Source: an uncultured bacterium (GTDB lineage Bacteria; Elusimicrobiota; Elusimicrobia; Elusimicrobiales; Elusimicrobiaceae). Taken from it: a stretch of 64,000 nucleotides of DNA. Of this stretch, positions 1-8,203 are shown piece by piece (positions within the stretch are counted from its first letter, which is position 1; every line of letters begins with the position of its first letter). Where the stretch lies: assembly GCA_949296525.1 (NCBI GenBank), contig CASFOP010000003.1, positions 146,651 to 210,650 of the forward strand, read 5' to 3'. The notes beneath the pieces were generated by a model. That model did not search any database. It had not been told where the DNA came from and saw only the letters and a list, made by a program, of their open reading frames with translations. Made by a program: the position numbers and the translations under genes.

Positions 1-338
1 TCATAGGTTACTTCGCCGCCTATTAAATAAGCCGCACGAAGTTTGCCCCAGCCCGACAGGGTATTCTCCAGCTCTTTAGCATTAAATTCCGGACCATCTT
101 CGGACACTTCAAAATATCGCCCGTATAAAATGTCGGCACGCAGCGTGTCATGCACTTCCTGCGCTGAGGAGACAATGTTTTCTTTGGCGACAAAAGCCGG
201 CATGGCAATAACCGGCAGTTTTTTTGCGCCGGCAGATGTTATACCAATGTACACATCGGTCTGCGGCGCAGCCAAAACCCCTGCGCCCAAAAGCCCCGGC
301 AGCAAGACCGCGAGCAGGATTTTATACAATTTTTTCAT
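1..338 (-). CDS. tolB: TolB, Tol-Pal periplasmic protein (partial, 3' end beyond the window)
   Basis: TolB is the periplasmic beta-propeller protein of the Tol-Pal system, which ties the outer membrane to the inner-membrane TolQRA motor. The reverse strand reads about 112 codons from an ATG at 338 to the window edge; the stop is outside. Residues 1-24 form a signal peptide with a hydrophobic core (LLAVLLPGLLGAGVLA). The TolB N-terminal pattern VYIGITSAGAKKLPVIAMP follows, then ILYGRYFEV. Only 4 nt separate it from the stop of cpoB, which follows pal on the same strand, so the three form a tol-pal operon. The propeller cannot be seen here. Confidence 0.82.
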   Translation of the reverse strand, partial: MKKLYKILLAVLLPGLLGAGVLAAPQTDVYIGITSAGAKKLPVIAMPAFVAKENIVSSAQEVHDTLRADILYGRYFEVSEDGPEFNAKELENTLSGWGKLRAAYLIGGEVTY

Positions 339-342
339 GGTG

Positions 343-1026
343 CTATTTTAACTTGGTCAATTCTTCTTTGGCCAGACGGGCCTCTGGAGCGGAACCGAAG
401 TCCTGGACAACGGAATTTAAATAACGTCTGGCTTCTTCCGTCTTACCCAGCGGAATAATGCTGCGCGCGTATTTTAACCGCGCGGTAGGAATAATTTTGC
501 TTTCTGGGAATTTCTGCAGTACGGTTGCATAAGCAATGGCGGCCGGACGGGCTTGCCCTAACGCCGCATAGGCGTCTCCCAGATAAATATACGCCTGTTG
601 TATGTTTTCCCCATCGGGATATTTATCAATATAAAGTTTAAAGCCGGTAACGGCCAAATCGTAAGCCTGTTTGGTTAAATGGTTTTTCGCTTCGTTAAAC
701 ACATCGGAAGGCAACATAACGGAGGATGCCACCGCAGCTCCCTGCCCACCGCCGGTTACCACGGCGTTAATATCATCTAATTTGGAAGAAAGGTTAAAAA
801 GCTGTCCGTCCAGCTGAGACAGATTCTCATTGGAAACGGCCAGATTTTGGTTTAGTTCTTCCATTTTACTGGCCAATTCAGCTTGGTTGGTTTGCATCAG
901 CGCAATGGTTTCGTTAAGCTCTTTTAACTGCAACTTCAGCGTTCCCATATCACGCTCACTGGCCAGGCAGCCGGACAACAAAAGGCCCAAACCGCCTAAA
1001 CACAAGATGTTTAATTTGTGATTCAT
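343..1026 (-). CDS. cpoB: Tol-Pal accessory protein CpoB/YbgF, lipoprotein form
   Basis: CpoB (YbgF) coordinates the Tol-Pal machine with peptidoglycan synthesis during division. The 227-residue product starts with a signal peptide ending in the lipobox LSGC (Cys about residue 20), so it is predicted to be lipidated; the E. coli protein is a soluble periplasmic one. Residues 26-90 are a heptad-like coiled coil (LKLQLKELNETIALMQ), the trimerisation region. Residues 110-225 carry TPR-type repeats with the family pattern YPDGENIQQAYIYLGDAYAA. It lies 29 nt downstream of pal and 4 nt upstream of tolB. Assignment rests on architecture plus operon context. Confidence 0.85.
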   Translation of the reverse strand: MNHKLNILCLGGLGLLLSGCLASERDMGTLKLQLKELNETIALMQTNQAELASKMEELNQNLAVSNENLSQLDGQLFNLSSKLDDINAVVTGGGQGAAVASSVMLPSDVFNEAKNHLTKQAYDLAVTGFKLYIDKYPDGENIQQAYIYLGDAYAALGQARPAAIAYATVLQKFPESKIIPTARLKYARSIIPLGKTEEARRYLNSVVQDFGSAPEARLAKEELTKLK

Positions 1027-1055
1027 AACGGTTCGGGCCCCCTTACTAAAACAAT

Positions 1056-1562
1056 TTATTTAATGTTCAAGATCGTGTCGGCGCGGCGGTTTTTGGCCCA
1101 GCAGGATTGCGTATTCTCATAGCAAACCGGCTTTTCTTTGCCGTAAGACACGGTGCTGATGTTGGCGGCCGGGATACCCAGGCGCACATAGTAAGCTTTC
1201 ACTTCATTTGCTCTTTTTTCACCCAGAGCAATGTTGTAGGCAATGGTACCGCGGGAATCGCAGTTCCCTTCCACCACGACGGTGTAGTCGGCGCCAGCAG
1301 CCTGGGCCTTAATAGCTTTGGCATTGGCTTCTACGATTTTGCGGGCTTCATCGGACAAATTATATTTGTCCAAGGCAAAGTGCACCACACCCAAAGAAGC
1401 CTGGACGGGTTCCACTTCTTCCACGGTCGTTTCCTGCAACACCATTTCCGTGGTGGTGCCGGTCATCATGTCGGCATTGGCATCGTCTTTGACGTTCTTT
1501 TTGCAGGCGGTCAAGCCGGCAGCCAAAGCGAGCACGAGCGTTACTTTCAACAGGTTTTTCAT
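1056..1562 (-). CDS. pal: Pal, peptidoglycan-associated lipoprotein
   Basis: Pal is an outer-membrane lipoprotein that binds peptidoglycan and TolB. I place the start at the ATG at 1562 (MKNLLKV), not at an in-frame codon 72 nt upstream, because a GGAG ribosome-binding site precedes it and it gives a clean lipoprotein signal with lipobox LTAC. Product 168 aa. The C-terminal OmpA-like domain (residues about 65-168) has the peptidoglycan-binding pattern VVVEGNCDSRGTIAYN and ends with NRRADTILNIK. It is the first gene of the pal-cpoB-tolB order. The 285 nt upstream, towards gatB, show no gene. Confidence 0.9.
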   Translation of the reverse strand: MKNLLKVTLVLALAAGLTACKKNVKDDANADMMTGTTTEMVLQETTVEEVEPVQASLGVVHFALDKYNLSDEARKIVEANAKAIKAQAAGADYTVVVEGNCDSRGTIAYNIALGEKRANEVKAYYVRLGIPAANISTVSYGKEKPVCYENTQSCWAKNRRADTILNIK

Positions 1563-1847
1563 TTTGTAAGTCTCCGTGTTACGTATATTTATTTCTACAC
1601 ATAAATAATAGCAGACTTTTTGCTTTCCGGTCAACCGGTTACGCGGCGGACATTCCTCCCCGCACGCTCCTGCTTTTTATGTGCTTACTACTATTTAAAG
1701 ACTTTGGCCGGAGGATTGCCATTGGTTTATTATATTAGATTAACCCGCCCATGACAAGATTTCGGCAACTATCCTTCCGTGCTCGCTTAAACAAAGAAGC
1801 GCAAAACATAAGTTTTGCACTTCTTTTAAAACCGCTAAAAAACCATA

Positions 1848-3293
1848 CTACTTGCTAAGCAGTTCCACCAGGATTTCATTCATGCGGCGAGGGTTGGCTT
1901 TGCCTTTACTCTTCTTCATCACGGCTCCCACCAGCGCACCCACAGCCGCACGGTTGCCTTTTTTGAAATCGGCCACGGCTTTGGGGTTTTCGCTGACGGC
2001 TTCCTGGGCCCAGGCCACCAGCTGGCCTTCGTCGCTCACCTGCGACAGGCCCATTTTTTCCACCAGCGTACCGGCTTTCTGTCCGGTTTTGTACATTTGC
2101 TCAAATACGGCTTTGGCCTGATTGCGTGAAATCTTGCCGCTTTCCACCAATTTAATCAGTTCCGCCAAATCCGCCGCGGAAACGGGGCTTTGCTCTATTT
2201 CCTTTTTATCGGCGTGCAGCAAGCCCATTAAATCGGTGGTAACCCAGTTGGCCGCCGCCTTGGCGGGTACCCCGCAGGCCAGCACGGCCTCAAAATATTC
2301 CGCCGTGTGGCGCGTCAGCGTCAGTACGCCCGCGTCATAGGCAGACAATCCCAATGCAATGAACTTGGCCTCTTTGGCCGCCGGAAGCTCCGGCATTTCG
2401 GCTTTGATTTTTTCCAGCCGGTCTTTGCGCAGCACCAAAGGCGGCAGATCCGGCTCCGGAAAATAGCGATAGTCCAGCGCGTCCTCTTTGGAGCGCATGG
2501 GCTTGGTGTAATTTTTTTCTTTGTCCCACAGAAGCGTCTGCTGAATGACCTTTTCCCCTTTGTTTAACAGCTCCGTCTGGCGCGTAATTTCATAATTAAT
2601 GGCGTCCTTGACGGCTTTAAAGGAATTTAAATTCTTAATTTCCGTGCGCGTGCCGAACGCCTCCTGCCCCACGGGACGCAGGGATACGTTTACGTCCACG
2701 CGCAGTTCGCCTTTTTCCATATCGCAGTTGGAAGCGTCCACCCACTGCATCAGGCGTTTGATTTCCGTTAAATACGCGTAGGCTTCATCGGCCGAGCGCA
2801 TATCCGGCAGGGACACAATTTCCAACAACGGGCAGCCTGCGCGGTTAAAATCCACCAGCGAATAATCGGCAAAGTGCGAAGATTTGGCCGCGTCCTCTTC
2901 CAAATGGGCATGGTGAATGCCGATTTTCTTTTTTTGCAGTTTATCTTTGGGCCCAAAGGTAATTTCTATTTCGCCGCGCCCGTTGACAGGGTGGGCGTTT
3001 TGGGTAATTTGGTAGCCTTTGGGTAAATCCGGATAAAAATAATGTTTGCGCTCAAAAGAAGACACCTCATTGGTCCGGCAGCCCAGGGCTAACCCGGCGC
3101 GTACGGCCAGGCGCACCGCGCCTTCATTCATAACGGGCAATGTGCCCGGAGCGCCACTGCAGCGGGGGCAGATTTCGCTGTTGGGGCCGGCGCTTTCGTC
3201 CATGCCGTTGGGGCAGGTGCAAAACATTTTGGTCTTGCTGGCCAGCTGTACGTGTATTTCCAGTCCGATAACGGGTTCAAATTGGGTAGTCAT
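1848..3293 (-). CDS. gatB: Asp/Glu-tRNA amidotransferase subunit B (GatB)
   Basis: GatB is the kinase/tRNA-binding subunit of GatCAB, which amidates Glu-tRNA(Gln) and Asp-tRNA(Asn). The 481 residues match the family length. Seen are the N-terminal block PVIGLEIHVQLASKTKMF, two Cys pairs (CTCPNG, CPRCSG) typical of the zinc site, YPDLPKGYQITQ, DYRYFPEPDLPPL, and a C-terminal YqeY-type tail ending PRRMNEILVELL. It is divergent from murJ across 35 nt. gatA and gatC are not in the window. Its presence implies that Gln-tRNA (a tRNA-Gln gene is at 11975) may be made by the indirect route. Confidence 0.96.
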   Translation of the reverse strand: MTTQFEPVIGLEIHVQLASKTKMFCTCPNGMDESAGPNSEICPRCSGAPGTLPVMNEGAVRLAVRAGLALGCRTNEVSSFERKHYFYPDLPKGYQITQNAHPVNGRGEIEITFGPKDKLQKKKIGIHHAHLEEDAAKSSHFADYSLVDFNRAGCPLLEIVSLPDMRSADEAYAYLTEIKRLMQWVDASNCDMEKGELRVDVNVSLRPVGQEAFGTRTEIKNLNSFKAVKDAINYEITRQTELLNKGEKVIQQTLLWDKEKNYTKPMRSKEDALDYRYFPEPDLPPLVLRKDRLEKIKAEMPELPAAKEAKFIALGLSAYDAGVLTLTRHTAEYFEAVLACGVPAKAAANWVTTDLMGLLHADKKEIEQSPVSAADLAELIKLVESGKISRNQAKAVFEQMYKTGQKAGTLVEKMGLSQVSDEGQLVAWAQEAVSENPKAVADFKKGNRAAVGALVGAVMKKSKGKANPRRMNEILVELLSK

Positions 3294-3328
3294 GTTTTAT
3301 CCTCTCTCAAATTATTATAATATCAAAT

Positions 3329-4858
3329 ATGTTTTCCCTTTTTAAGACCACTTCGTACAAAACCGGCGCGGCCCTGGCCGTTGGCGCGACGGCATTTTGG
3401 AAACTGACTTCCTTCTTAAACAGCGTGCTCATCGCGCTGTATTTCGGCGCGGGTGAAAGCACCGATATATATTTTTATCTGATTATGCTGACCGGTTTTG
3501 GCGTTACGTTTATGCAGCGGCTAAACAATACGGTGTTAATTCCAGAAGCCATGTTCCTGGCAGAAGAAGATCCCCGCCAAAGCCGCCGTTTCTTAACAAC
3601 GGGGTTTTATTTTTACCTGCTTTTGGCGTTGGTGCTGTGCCTGCTGGGGCTGACTTTTCCAACGGGAATTATCGGGCTGGTATCGCGTTTTGAACCGGAG
3701 GTGCTGGGCAGGGAACAAATATTGTTGGGAGCGGCGTTTTTTCTCTTTGCCACTAATCTATTGGTGTATTATCTGACGGCAGTGGCGGAAATGCATAAAT
3801 TTTTCTCCGTAGCCTGGCTCTCTCCTCTAAATGCCGTCTGCCCGCTGCTGGCGCTGCTGTTTTTAGGCCGCCATATAGGCATTATCAGCATGATGTACGG
3901 CTTTTTGGCGGCCAACTTTATTCAAATTGTTTTGCTGGTGTGGCTAATTAAACGCAAGCTGCACTGGGATTTTGTTCCCCGTCCTTGCGCCATACGGCCG
4001 GCTGCACGCAAAAATATGCTGACAGGGCAAACGCTGGCTGCGCTGGATATTGTAAACAACCTGCTGCCTTTATATTTGCTCAGCGGTATGGGCGCGGGCG
4101 TGGTCAGCGCGCTGAACTATTGTAAACAACTGACGGACTCCCCTTCAGAAATTATTACCAACCGCGTAACCAATATATCTAAAATAGAATTAACGGAAAA
4201 CGCTGCCCGCGGACAAATAAATGTTTTTAATAAAAATTTCCTTTCCACCAACCATATGCTACTGTTTATTCTTACGCCGTTAGCCGTGTTTTCTTCTTAT
4301 TTTGCCACGGATATTGTCGGCCTGTTCTTTGAACGCGGGCAGTTCGGCGCCCAGGCGGCGGCCGATACGGCCCGTTTTTTACGGCCGTTGATTTTTACAG
4401 CTATTTTCATCGTTCCGTCCAATTTGCAGGGCAACACCGTGGTGGCCTGGCTGAAGGTGAAAGAAGCTTTTCCGTATATGCTGGCCTCTGCGCTGACGCT
4501 GACGGCCGGATGGCTGTTGCTGCCGTATTTGGGGCCATACGCTTATCCGTATATTGTATTGGGTGGATTTATTGTGGGATTTATTGTTAATGTGTTTTTG
4601 TTTAAACGGTATTTCCCGTTCGTCAACTATTTCCGTTCTTTTTGGGAACTATTGCGCCTGTTGGCCATTAATGTCATTGCCCTGGTGCCAGCGGCAGCAG
4701 TACGGATGTTTATGGGAGAAAACGATTACTTCTTAAATTTGCTCTTTGGCGGATCGGTATATGTTACAGCATTGTTGTTGCTGTCTTACAAAAGCCGGGA
4801 TTTGCAGCTGTTTTTAAAATCTACGGAAATATCCCGCATCGCCAAGAAATTATTTTAA
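3329..4858 (+). CDS. murJ: MurJ/MviN family lipid II flippase
   Basis: MurJ moves lipid II across the inner membrane for peptidoglycan synthesis. The 509-residue protein is almost entirely hydrophobic, with about 14 membrane segments and the MviN-type arrangement. Typical stretches are an N-terminal TAFWKLTSFLNSVLIALYFG and a central FFERGQFGAQAAADTARFL, the family's conserved loop. It is divergent from gatB and converges on the glycosyltransferase at 4850-6064, overlapping its 3' end by 9 nt. A Wzx-type flippase is the alternative, but the FFERGQF loop favours MurJ. Confidence 0.88.
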   Translation: MFSLFKTTSYKTGAALAVGATAFWKLTSFLNSVLIALYFGAGESTDIYFYLIMLTGFGVTFMQRLNNTVLIPEAMFLAEEDPRQSRRFLTTGFYFYLLLALVLCLLGLTFPTGIIGLVSRFEPEVLGREQILLGAAFFLFATNLLVYYLTAVAEMHKFFSVAWLSPLNAVCPLLALLFLGRHIGIISMMYGFLAANFIQIVLLVWLIKRKLHWDFVPRPCAIRPAARKNMLTGQTLAALDIVNNLLPLYLLSGMGAGVVSALNYCKQLTDSPSEIITNRVTNISKIELTENAARGQINVFNKNFLSTNHMLLFILTPLAVFSSYFATDIVGLFFERGQFGAQAAADTARFLRPLIFTAIFIVPSNLQGNTVVAWLKVKEAFPYMLASALTLTAGWLLLPYLGPYAYPYIVLGGFIVGFIVNVFLFKRYFPFVNYFRSFWELLRLLAINVIALVPAAAVRMFMGENDYFLNLLFGGSVYVTALLLLSYKSRDLQLFLKSTEISRIAKKLF

Positions 4859-6064
4859 TACTTCGTCCAAGGCTCCGCAGGCCGCACGGAACACTTTTTC
4901 CGGTGTCAAACCGTCTATATTACGGCAGGTTTTATAACCCAGCGCACAGGTTACGTGCCAGGCCGTGCCCAACAGCCACATACAGCTGCCGCAGGCATTG
5001 TCTTTCAAATTGATGTTTTTGGAAAGCCCGAAGAAATCTTTATCCGTCGGCCCAAACAGCACCAGGCAGCGGTTTTGCAAAAAGCGCGACAGCTGGACCA
5101 GGCCACTTTCCCCGTCTATATGCAGCAAACTATGGTTTAACAACGACGGTAAATCTTCCACGCGTGTTTGCCCCACCAAACAAACATTGGCAAAATCATA
5201 TTTGGGGCTGTTTTTCCCGCCCAGCTGTACCAGCGTAATCTCCGGATATTTTTCTTTCAGCAAGCGGGCCAGCTCCCGCCAGTTTTTTCCAGGCCAACTT
5301 TTTAAAGGACGGCTCCCGCGCAAATGAAATGTAGCGTCTATGCCGTCATGAAACGTAATATATTTTTTCCCCTGAAGGCCAAAGCGCGCCAGGCGCGCGC
5401 CGTCCGTCAGCTGCGGCGGAAGCGGAGGTGAGGCCAGCGGGTCAAAATCCGTGCCGCTTAAATAAGACAGCAGCGCCGCGCGCGGCAGTTTTTGCTCCAC
5501 GGCAAAACGCCCCAGCAAATCTTCCATTAAATAATTATCCGACAGGAAAAAAGAAAATTCGTTTTGCCGTTTGGCCATTTCGTCCAAAAGCGGCAGGAAT
5601 TCCGGAGCCGTTTTTTGCACACGGACGCGGTTGGCGTGTACGGTTTTAAAAGACTGGCAGGTTTCAAAGGCCACGTCGTATTTATACCACAGCGGCTGGC
5701 CGGAAGGAAGAAAAATATTTTTCTCATCCTCCACAAACAAAGCCGACGCGGCGGACGGGGAATCGGTATGATAATAAAATACGGCAGCGGGCAGTTTGTC
5801 GCGCAAAGCCAGCACAGCCAAGCGTGCCGCGGCACAATCGCCCAGGCCGCCGCGCAAATGCCAGAACACATGCAGGCGGCCGTCTTTGGGCGGGCCTTTT
5901 TTTATACAGGACAGCACGCGCCGGCGCCAGCCCCACCAAAGCGCATTGCGCAGGCGGCGGTAAGCAAAAGCCCAACGCACAACGCGGCAGTCCCGCCCAT
6001 ACATTTGCGGCAGCATCTGCAGGGCTTTAAGGGACAGCCGCGTCCGGTCGTTGTGAAAGTCCAT
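4850..6064 (-). CDS. Glycosyltransferase family 9 (heptosyltransferase-like)
   Basis: GT9 enzymes add heptose or related sugars to the inner core of lipopolysaccharide. The 404-residue product has an N-terminal nucleotide-fold start (HVFWHLRGGLGDCAAARLAV, about residues 65-85) and a C-terminal donor-binding half with LVQLGGKNSPKYDF, SLLNHSLLHIDGESGLVQLS and CLVLFGPTD, in the GT9 order. A Cys-rich stretch near the C-terminus (CGSCMWLLGTAWHVTCALGY) resembles the ends of many lipid-core transferases. It follows the GT4 gene by 5 nt on the same strand, so the two form an envelope-glycan operon. Sugar and acceptor are not known. Confidence 0.8.
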   Translation of the reverse strand: MDFHNDRTRLSLKALQMLPQMYGRDCRVVRWAFAYRRLRNALWWGWRRRVLSCIKKGPPKDGRLHVFWHLRGGLGDCAAARLAVLALRDKLPAAVFYYHTDSPSAASALFVEDEKNIFLPSGQPLWYKYDVAFETCQSFKTVHANRVRVQKTAPEFLPLLDEMAKRQNEFSFFLSDNYLMEDLLGRFAVEQKLPRAALLSYLSGTDFDPLASPPLPPQLTDGARLARFGLQGKKYITFHDGIDATFHLRGSRPLKSWPGKNWRELARLLKEKYPEITLVQLGGKNSPKYDFANVCLVGQTRVEDLPSLLNHSLLHIDGESGLVQLSRFLQNRCLVLFGPTDKDFFGLSKNINLKDNACGSCMWLLGTAWHVTCALGYKTCRNIDGLTPEKVFRAACGALDEVLK

Positions 6065-6069
6065 GAATA

Positions 6070-7071
6070 TTATTCTTCGTCAAACAGGGCCGCAAACGCG
6101 TCAAACGGGAAGCGGTCCTTCATATGGGAGGCCTCTATGGCCATACCCACGCGTTTGCCCCAGTTGACCATCAGGTCGTCCAATGCCACGGTTAGCGGTT
6201 CTTCTTCCCCGGCGTTGACCAGCAGGCCGCTGACGGCATTGGCCACCAGCTCGTCCGCACCGGCCACATCCGTGGCCACTACGGGCAGTTTGCTGGCCAT
6301 GGCGTCCAAAAGTTCGTCCAGCCCTTCGGCTTCGCGCGCGGGGCTGACGTAAATGTCGGCGTTGCGCAGCAGGCTGTACAAATCACTGTCCGCCGGCACG
6401 ATTTCGGTGCTTTCGGAAAGGCCGTTTTTCTCTATGAATTTTTTCAGGGCGGCTTTGTTTACCCCGTCCCCCACAATGGTTAAATGCCAAGTGCCGTGTG
6501 CGGGGGCCAGACGCGCCCAGGTTTTCAGCAAAACGTCAAAACCGCCGCTTTTGGCCAGCTTACCCGCGGCCACGATGTTGTTCTCTTTCTTAAAGCAGGC
6601 GGGTTTGTCATAATTGTAATGTTCCACCCACACGGCGGGATTGGCGGTGCGCACGGCGTTGGAGGCATACAGTTTTTTATCCAGCGGTTTATCTCCTTTG
6701 CCGATAACCACCACTTTTTCGGCTTTTCTAAGCATCGTCTTTTTATTTTTAACGGCTTTTTCTTCTCTGAAATTTTCGGGTTCGCAGTAAATATACGGCA
6801 GCCCCGCCAAAGCGGCGGCTTCGCACGCCGGCAGGGACACCAGAGAAATCACGCGCCCCGCACCCGCCTTTTTAAACGCTTCGGCCATGCTTTTTGCTTT
6901 GGCCGCGGCGGCAAATTCCAGGGTGGTGAGTTTCGTATGTTTGGGCAGCTTGCCTTTTATTCCGGCCAAAACAGTATCCTGCCCTTTTTCCGCCAGTACA
7001 TGGGCCAGGCGCGTTCCCAAGCGCAGGCCGGAGAAATTTTTGTGGTTTCCTACAAATACAATCGTTTTCAT
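6070..7071 (-). CDS. Glycosyltransferase family 4 (GT-B fold)
   Basis: A GT4-type transferase, probably for cell-surface polysaccharide or LPS. I choose the ATG at 7071 (MKTIVFVGNHKNFSG), preceded by a GGTG ribosome-binding site, over an in-frame start 60 nt upstream that would add a lysine-rich tail. Product 333 aa. The N-terminal half has the GT-B acceptor domain. The C-terminal half shows IVAAGKLAKSGGFDVLL, ADIYVSPAREAEGLDELLDA (the E-x7-E donor site) and LPVVATDVAGADELV. The GT9 gene lies 5 nt downstream. Confidence 0.85.
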   Translation of the reverse strand: MKTIVFVGNHKNFSGLRLGTRLAHVLAEKGQDTVLAGIKGKLPKHTKLTTLEFAAAAKAKSMAEAFKKAGAGRVISLVSLPACEAAALAGLPYIYCEPENFREEKAVKNKKTMLRKAEKVVVIGKGDKPLDKKLYASNAVRTANPAVWVEHYNYDKPACFKKENNIVAAGKLAKSGGFDVLLKTWARLAPAHGTWHLTIVGDGVNKAALKKFIEKNGLSESTEIVPADSDLYSLLRNADIYVSPAREAEGLDELLDAMASKLPVVATDVAGADELVANAVSGLLVNAGEEEPLTVALDDLMVNWGKRVGMAIEASHMKDRFPFDAFAALFDEE

Positions 7072-7183
7072 GTGCTTCACCTTCTTTTTGGCCTTTTTTC
7101 GGCCAACCCTTTTGTTTTTTAAATTGTACATAAAATGACGGGACAGATGTTCGTTTCTGCCACAAAAAAGCTCTTTTCCACAT

Positions 7184-7207
7184 AAAAAAACCGCCCGTAA
7201 AGGCGGT
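7184..7207 (-). terminator. Rho-independent terminator after tRNA-Met
   Basis: On the minus strand ACCGCC and GGCGGT pair around a short TTTACG loop and are followed by T7. It sits 11 nt past the 3' end of the tRNA. Confidence 0.85.
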
Positions 7208-7217
7208 ATGAAATCTA

Positions 7218-7291
7218 TTGCGGGGACTGGATTTGAACCAGTGATCTCAAGGTTATGGGCCTTGCGAGATACCAGGCTTCTCTACCCCGCA
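7218..7291 (-). tRNA. tRNA-Met (CAT), initiator-like, with C33
   Basis: The minus strand folds as a cloverleaf: acceptor TGCGGGG with CCCCGCA, D arm GAGAAGCCTGGTATCTC, anticodon stem CAAGG/CCTTG with loop CCCATAA (anticodon CAT), T arm CTGGTTCAAATCCAG. CCA is not encoded. The D arm and the GCGGGG acceptor look like bacterial initiator tRNA. However, the first pair is T-A rather than the mismatched C-A, only two of the three usual G-C pairs flank the loop, and position 33 is C instead of the near-universal T. Confidence 0.8.
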
Positions 7292-7329
7292 ATATAAGTA
7301 TAGCAAATATTTCCGCACGCTGCAAATGT

Positions 7330-7890
7330 TTAAGGCAGCTCATAGGCCACCCACCCTTCCGCCTGCGCCGCCACGCGGGTGGCGCCCCACACCTTCCGGC
7401 ACCAGTTTTCCCCGCCGCCGCCGTTACGGTACCAGCAATAAATTTTATTGCGGCCGGAAGCGGCCAGCCCGGGCAGGTAATGCACATAGGCCAGCCCCGC
7501 ACAGCGGTAAGGCTCCGTCTTGCCAACATCGGTAAATACGGCGGATGAAACACGCATATTCGGAGACGAATCCGTACCCGTATTATGTAAAATCACATGG
7601 TAATTTTTGGTTTTGCGCTGGGCTGCGGAAGAAGTGGCCATGCCGCAAATGGAAGCAGGAGTTTCCCATCCTTCATAGGAAATATCCAATTCATCTATTT
7701 TTCCGGCATACTTCCCGTTGGCCATGTAGTAGCGCTGCTGGGCCTCCCCCAACGCCCGCAGCTGCGTCATCATTTCCGCGCCGCGACTGCGCCAGACGGC
7801 TTTTTGATACTGCGGCAGGGCCACGGCGGCCAAGATGCCAATGATCAAAACTACCACCAACAATTCTATCAGCGTAAAGCCTTTTTTCAT
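7330..7890 (-). CDS. PilE-like prepilin P1 (short leader)
   Basis: A type IV pilin-like protein of 186 aa. I take the ATG at 7890, with AGGGA 6 nt upstream, giving a 4-residue leader MKKG, cleavage at G/F and the class III motif FTLIELLVVVLIIGILAAVA with Glu5. Mid-protein is the family motif AQQRYYMANGKY. The C-terminus has KIYCWYR...ENWCRKVWGA, the two-cysteine signature shared by all pilins here, and ends in YELP. The promoter has a T10 tract. It is the downstream member of pair A, 313 nt after P2. No assembly genes are nearby, so true pilus or pseudopilus function is unproven. Confidence 0.88.
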   Translation of the reverse strand: MKKGFTLIELLVVVLIIGILAAVALPQYQKAVWRSRGAEMMTQLRALGEAQQRYYMANGKYAGKIDELDISYEGWETPASICGMATSSAAQRKTKNYHVILHNTGTDSSPNMRVSSAVFTDVGKTEPYRCAGLAYVHYLPGLAASGRNKIYCWYRNGGGGENWCRKVWGATRVAAQAEGWVAYELP

Positions 7891-7953
7891 TTTTTCCCTA
7901 TAACCACATGCAATCCAACCGAAATGCAACATAACGGATTTTTATTTTTGTCA

Positions 7954-7984
7954 CGTATAGGGTATCAAAAAAAAAACAGGTCAA
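7954..7984 (-). promoter_or_regulatory. P1 promoter with T10 tract
   Basis: On the minus strand TTGACC (7979-7984) is followed by TG, ten T (7967-7976), GA and TACCCT (7959-7964), a spacing of 14 nt. TATACG follows at once and could serve as an alternative -10 at 19 nt. The ATG is about 68 nt downstream with a Shine-Dalgarno. Same architecture as P8, which has T12 and 16 nt. Confidence 0.55.
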
Positions 7985-8069
7985 GGGAGAGAGGATTTTC
8001 AGCAAATAAACGGCCACGGCAAACGGACTAATGGCAAAGGCAAAATCAAGAGAGAGCTAGAAACAAGCT

Positions 8070-8094
8070 CCGGATGACTGTTTTTGTCATCCGG
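8070..8094. repeat. Short perfect hairpin in the pilin pair A gap
   Basis: CCGGATGAC and GTCATCCGG pair perfectly over a 7-nt T-rich loop. Not followed by a T run on either strand. Role unknown. Confidence 0.6.
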
Positions 8095-8115
8095 GATAAC
8101 TCTATAAAATGAAAT

Positions 8116-8142
8116 GTCATGCTGGATTTATCTCAGCATCTC
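8116..8142. repeat. GTCATGCTGAA-type dispersed palindrome
   Basis: GTCATGCTG and CAGCATCTC arms flank a short AT-rich centre. Further copies are at 14819-14850, 14856-14882 and inside the P7 leader at 42826-42855. Similar GTCATTCTGAA palindromes are common intergenic repeats in many bacteria. Confidence 0.6.
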
Positions 8143-8203
8143 CTCTGTTCATGTATATACTACATATCCAGCCATGCAACGACACGGCCTGGCCGCCTTA
8201 CCT

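Larger units (their letters stand above)
7891..8203. other. 313-nt gap between pilins P2 and P1
   Basis: From the P1 side it holds the P1 ribosome-binding site and leader (7891-7953), the T10 promoter (7954-7984), a stretch rich in AAACGGCCACGGC-type sequence that recurs upstream of pilins P3 and P8, a 9-bp hairpin CCGGATGAC/GTCATCCGG at 8070-8094, and a GTCATGCTG-type dispersed palindrome at 8116-8142. No gene is evident. Confidence 0.7.

Noticed and set aside
5564..6352. A 262-codon plus-strand frame across the two glycosyltransferase genes
   Set aside because: It spans the boundary of two good minus-strand genes and has no family similarity that I can see.
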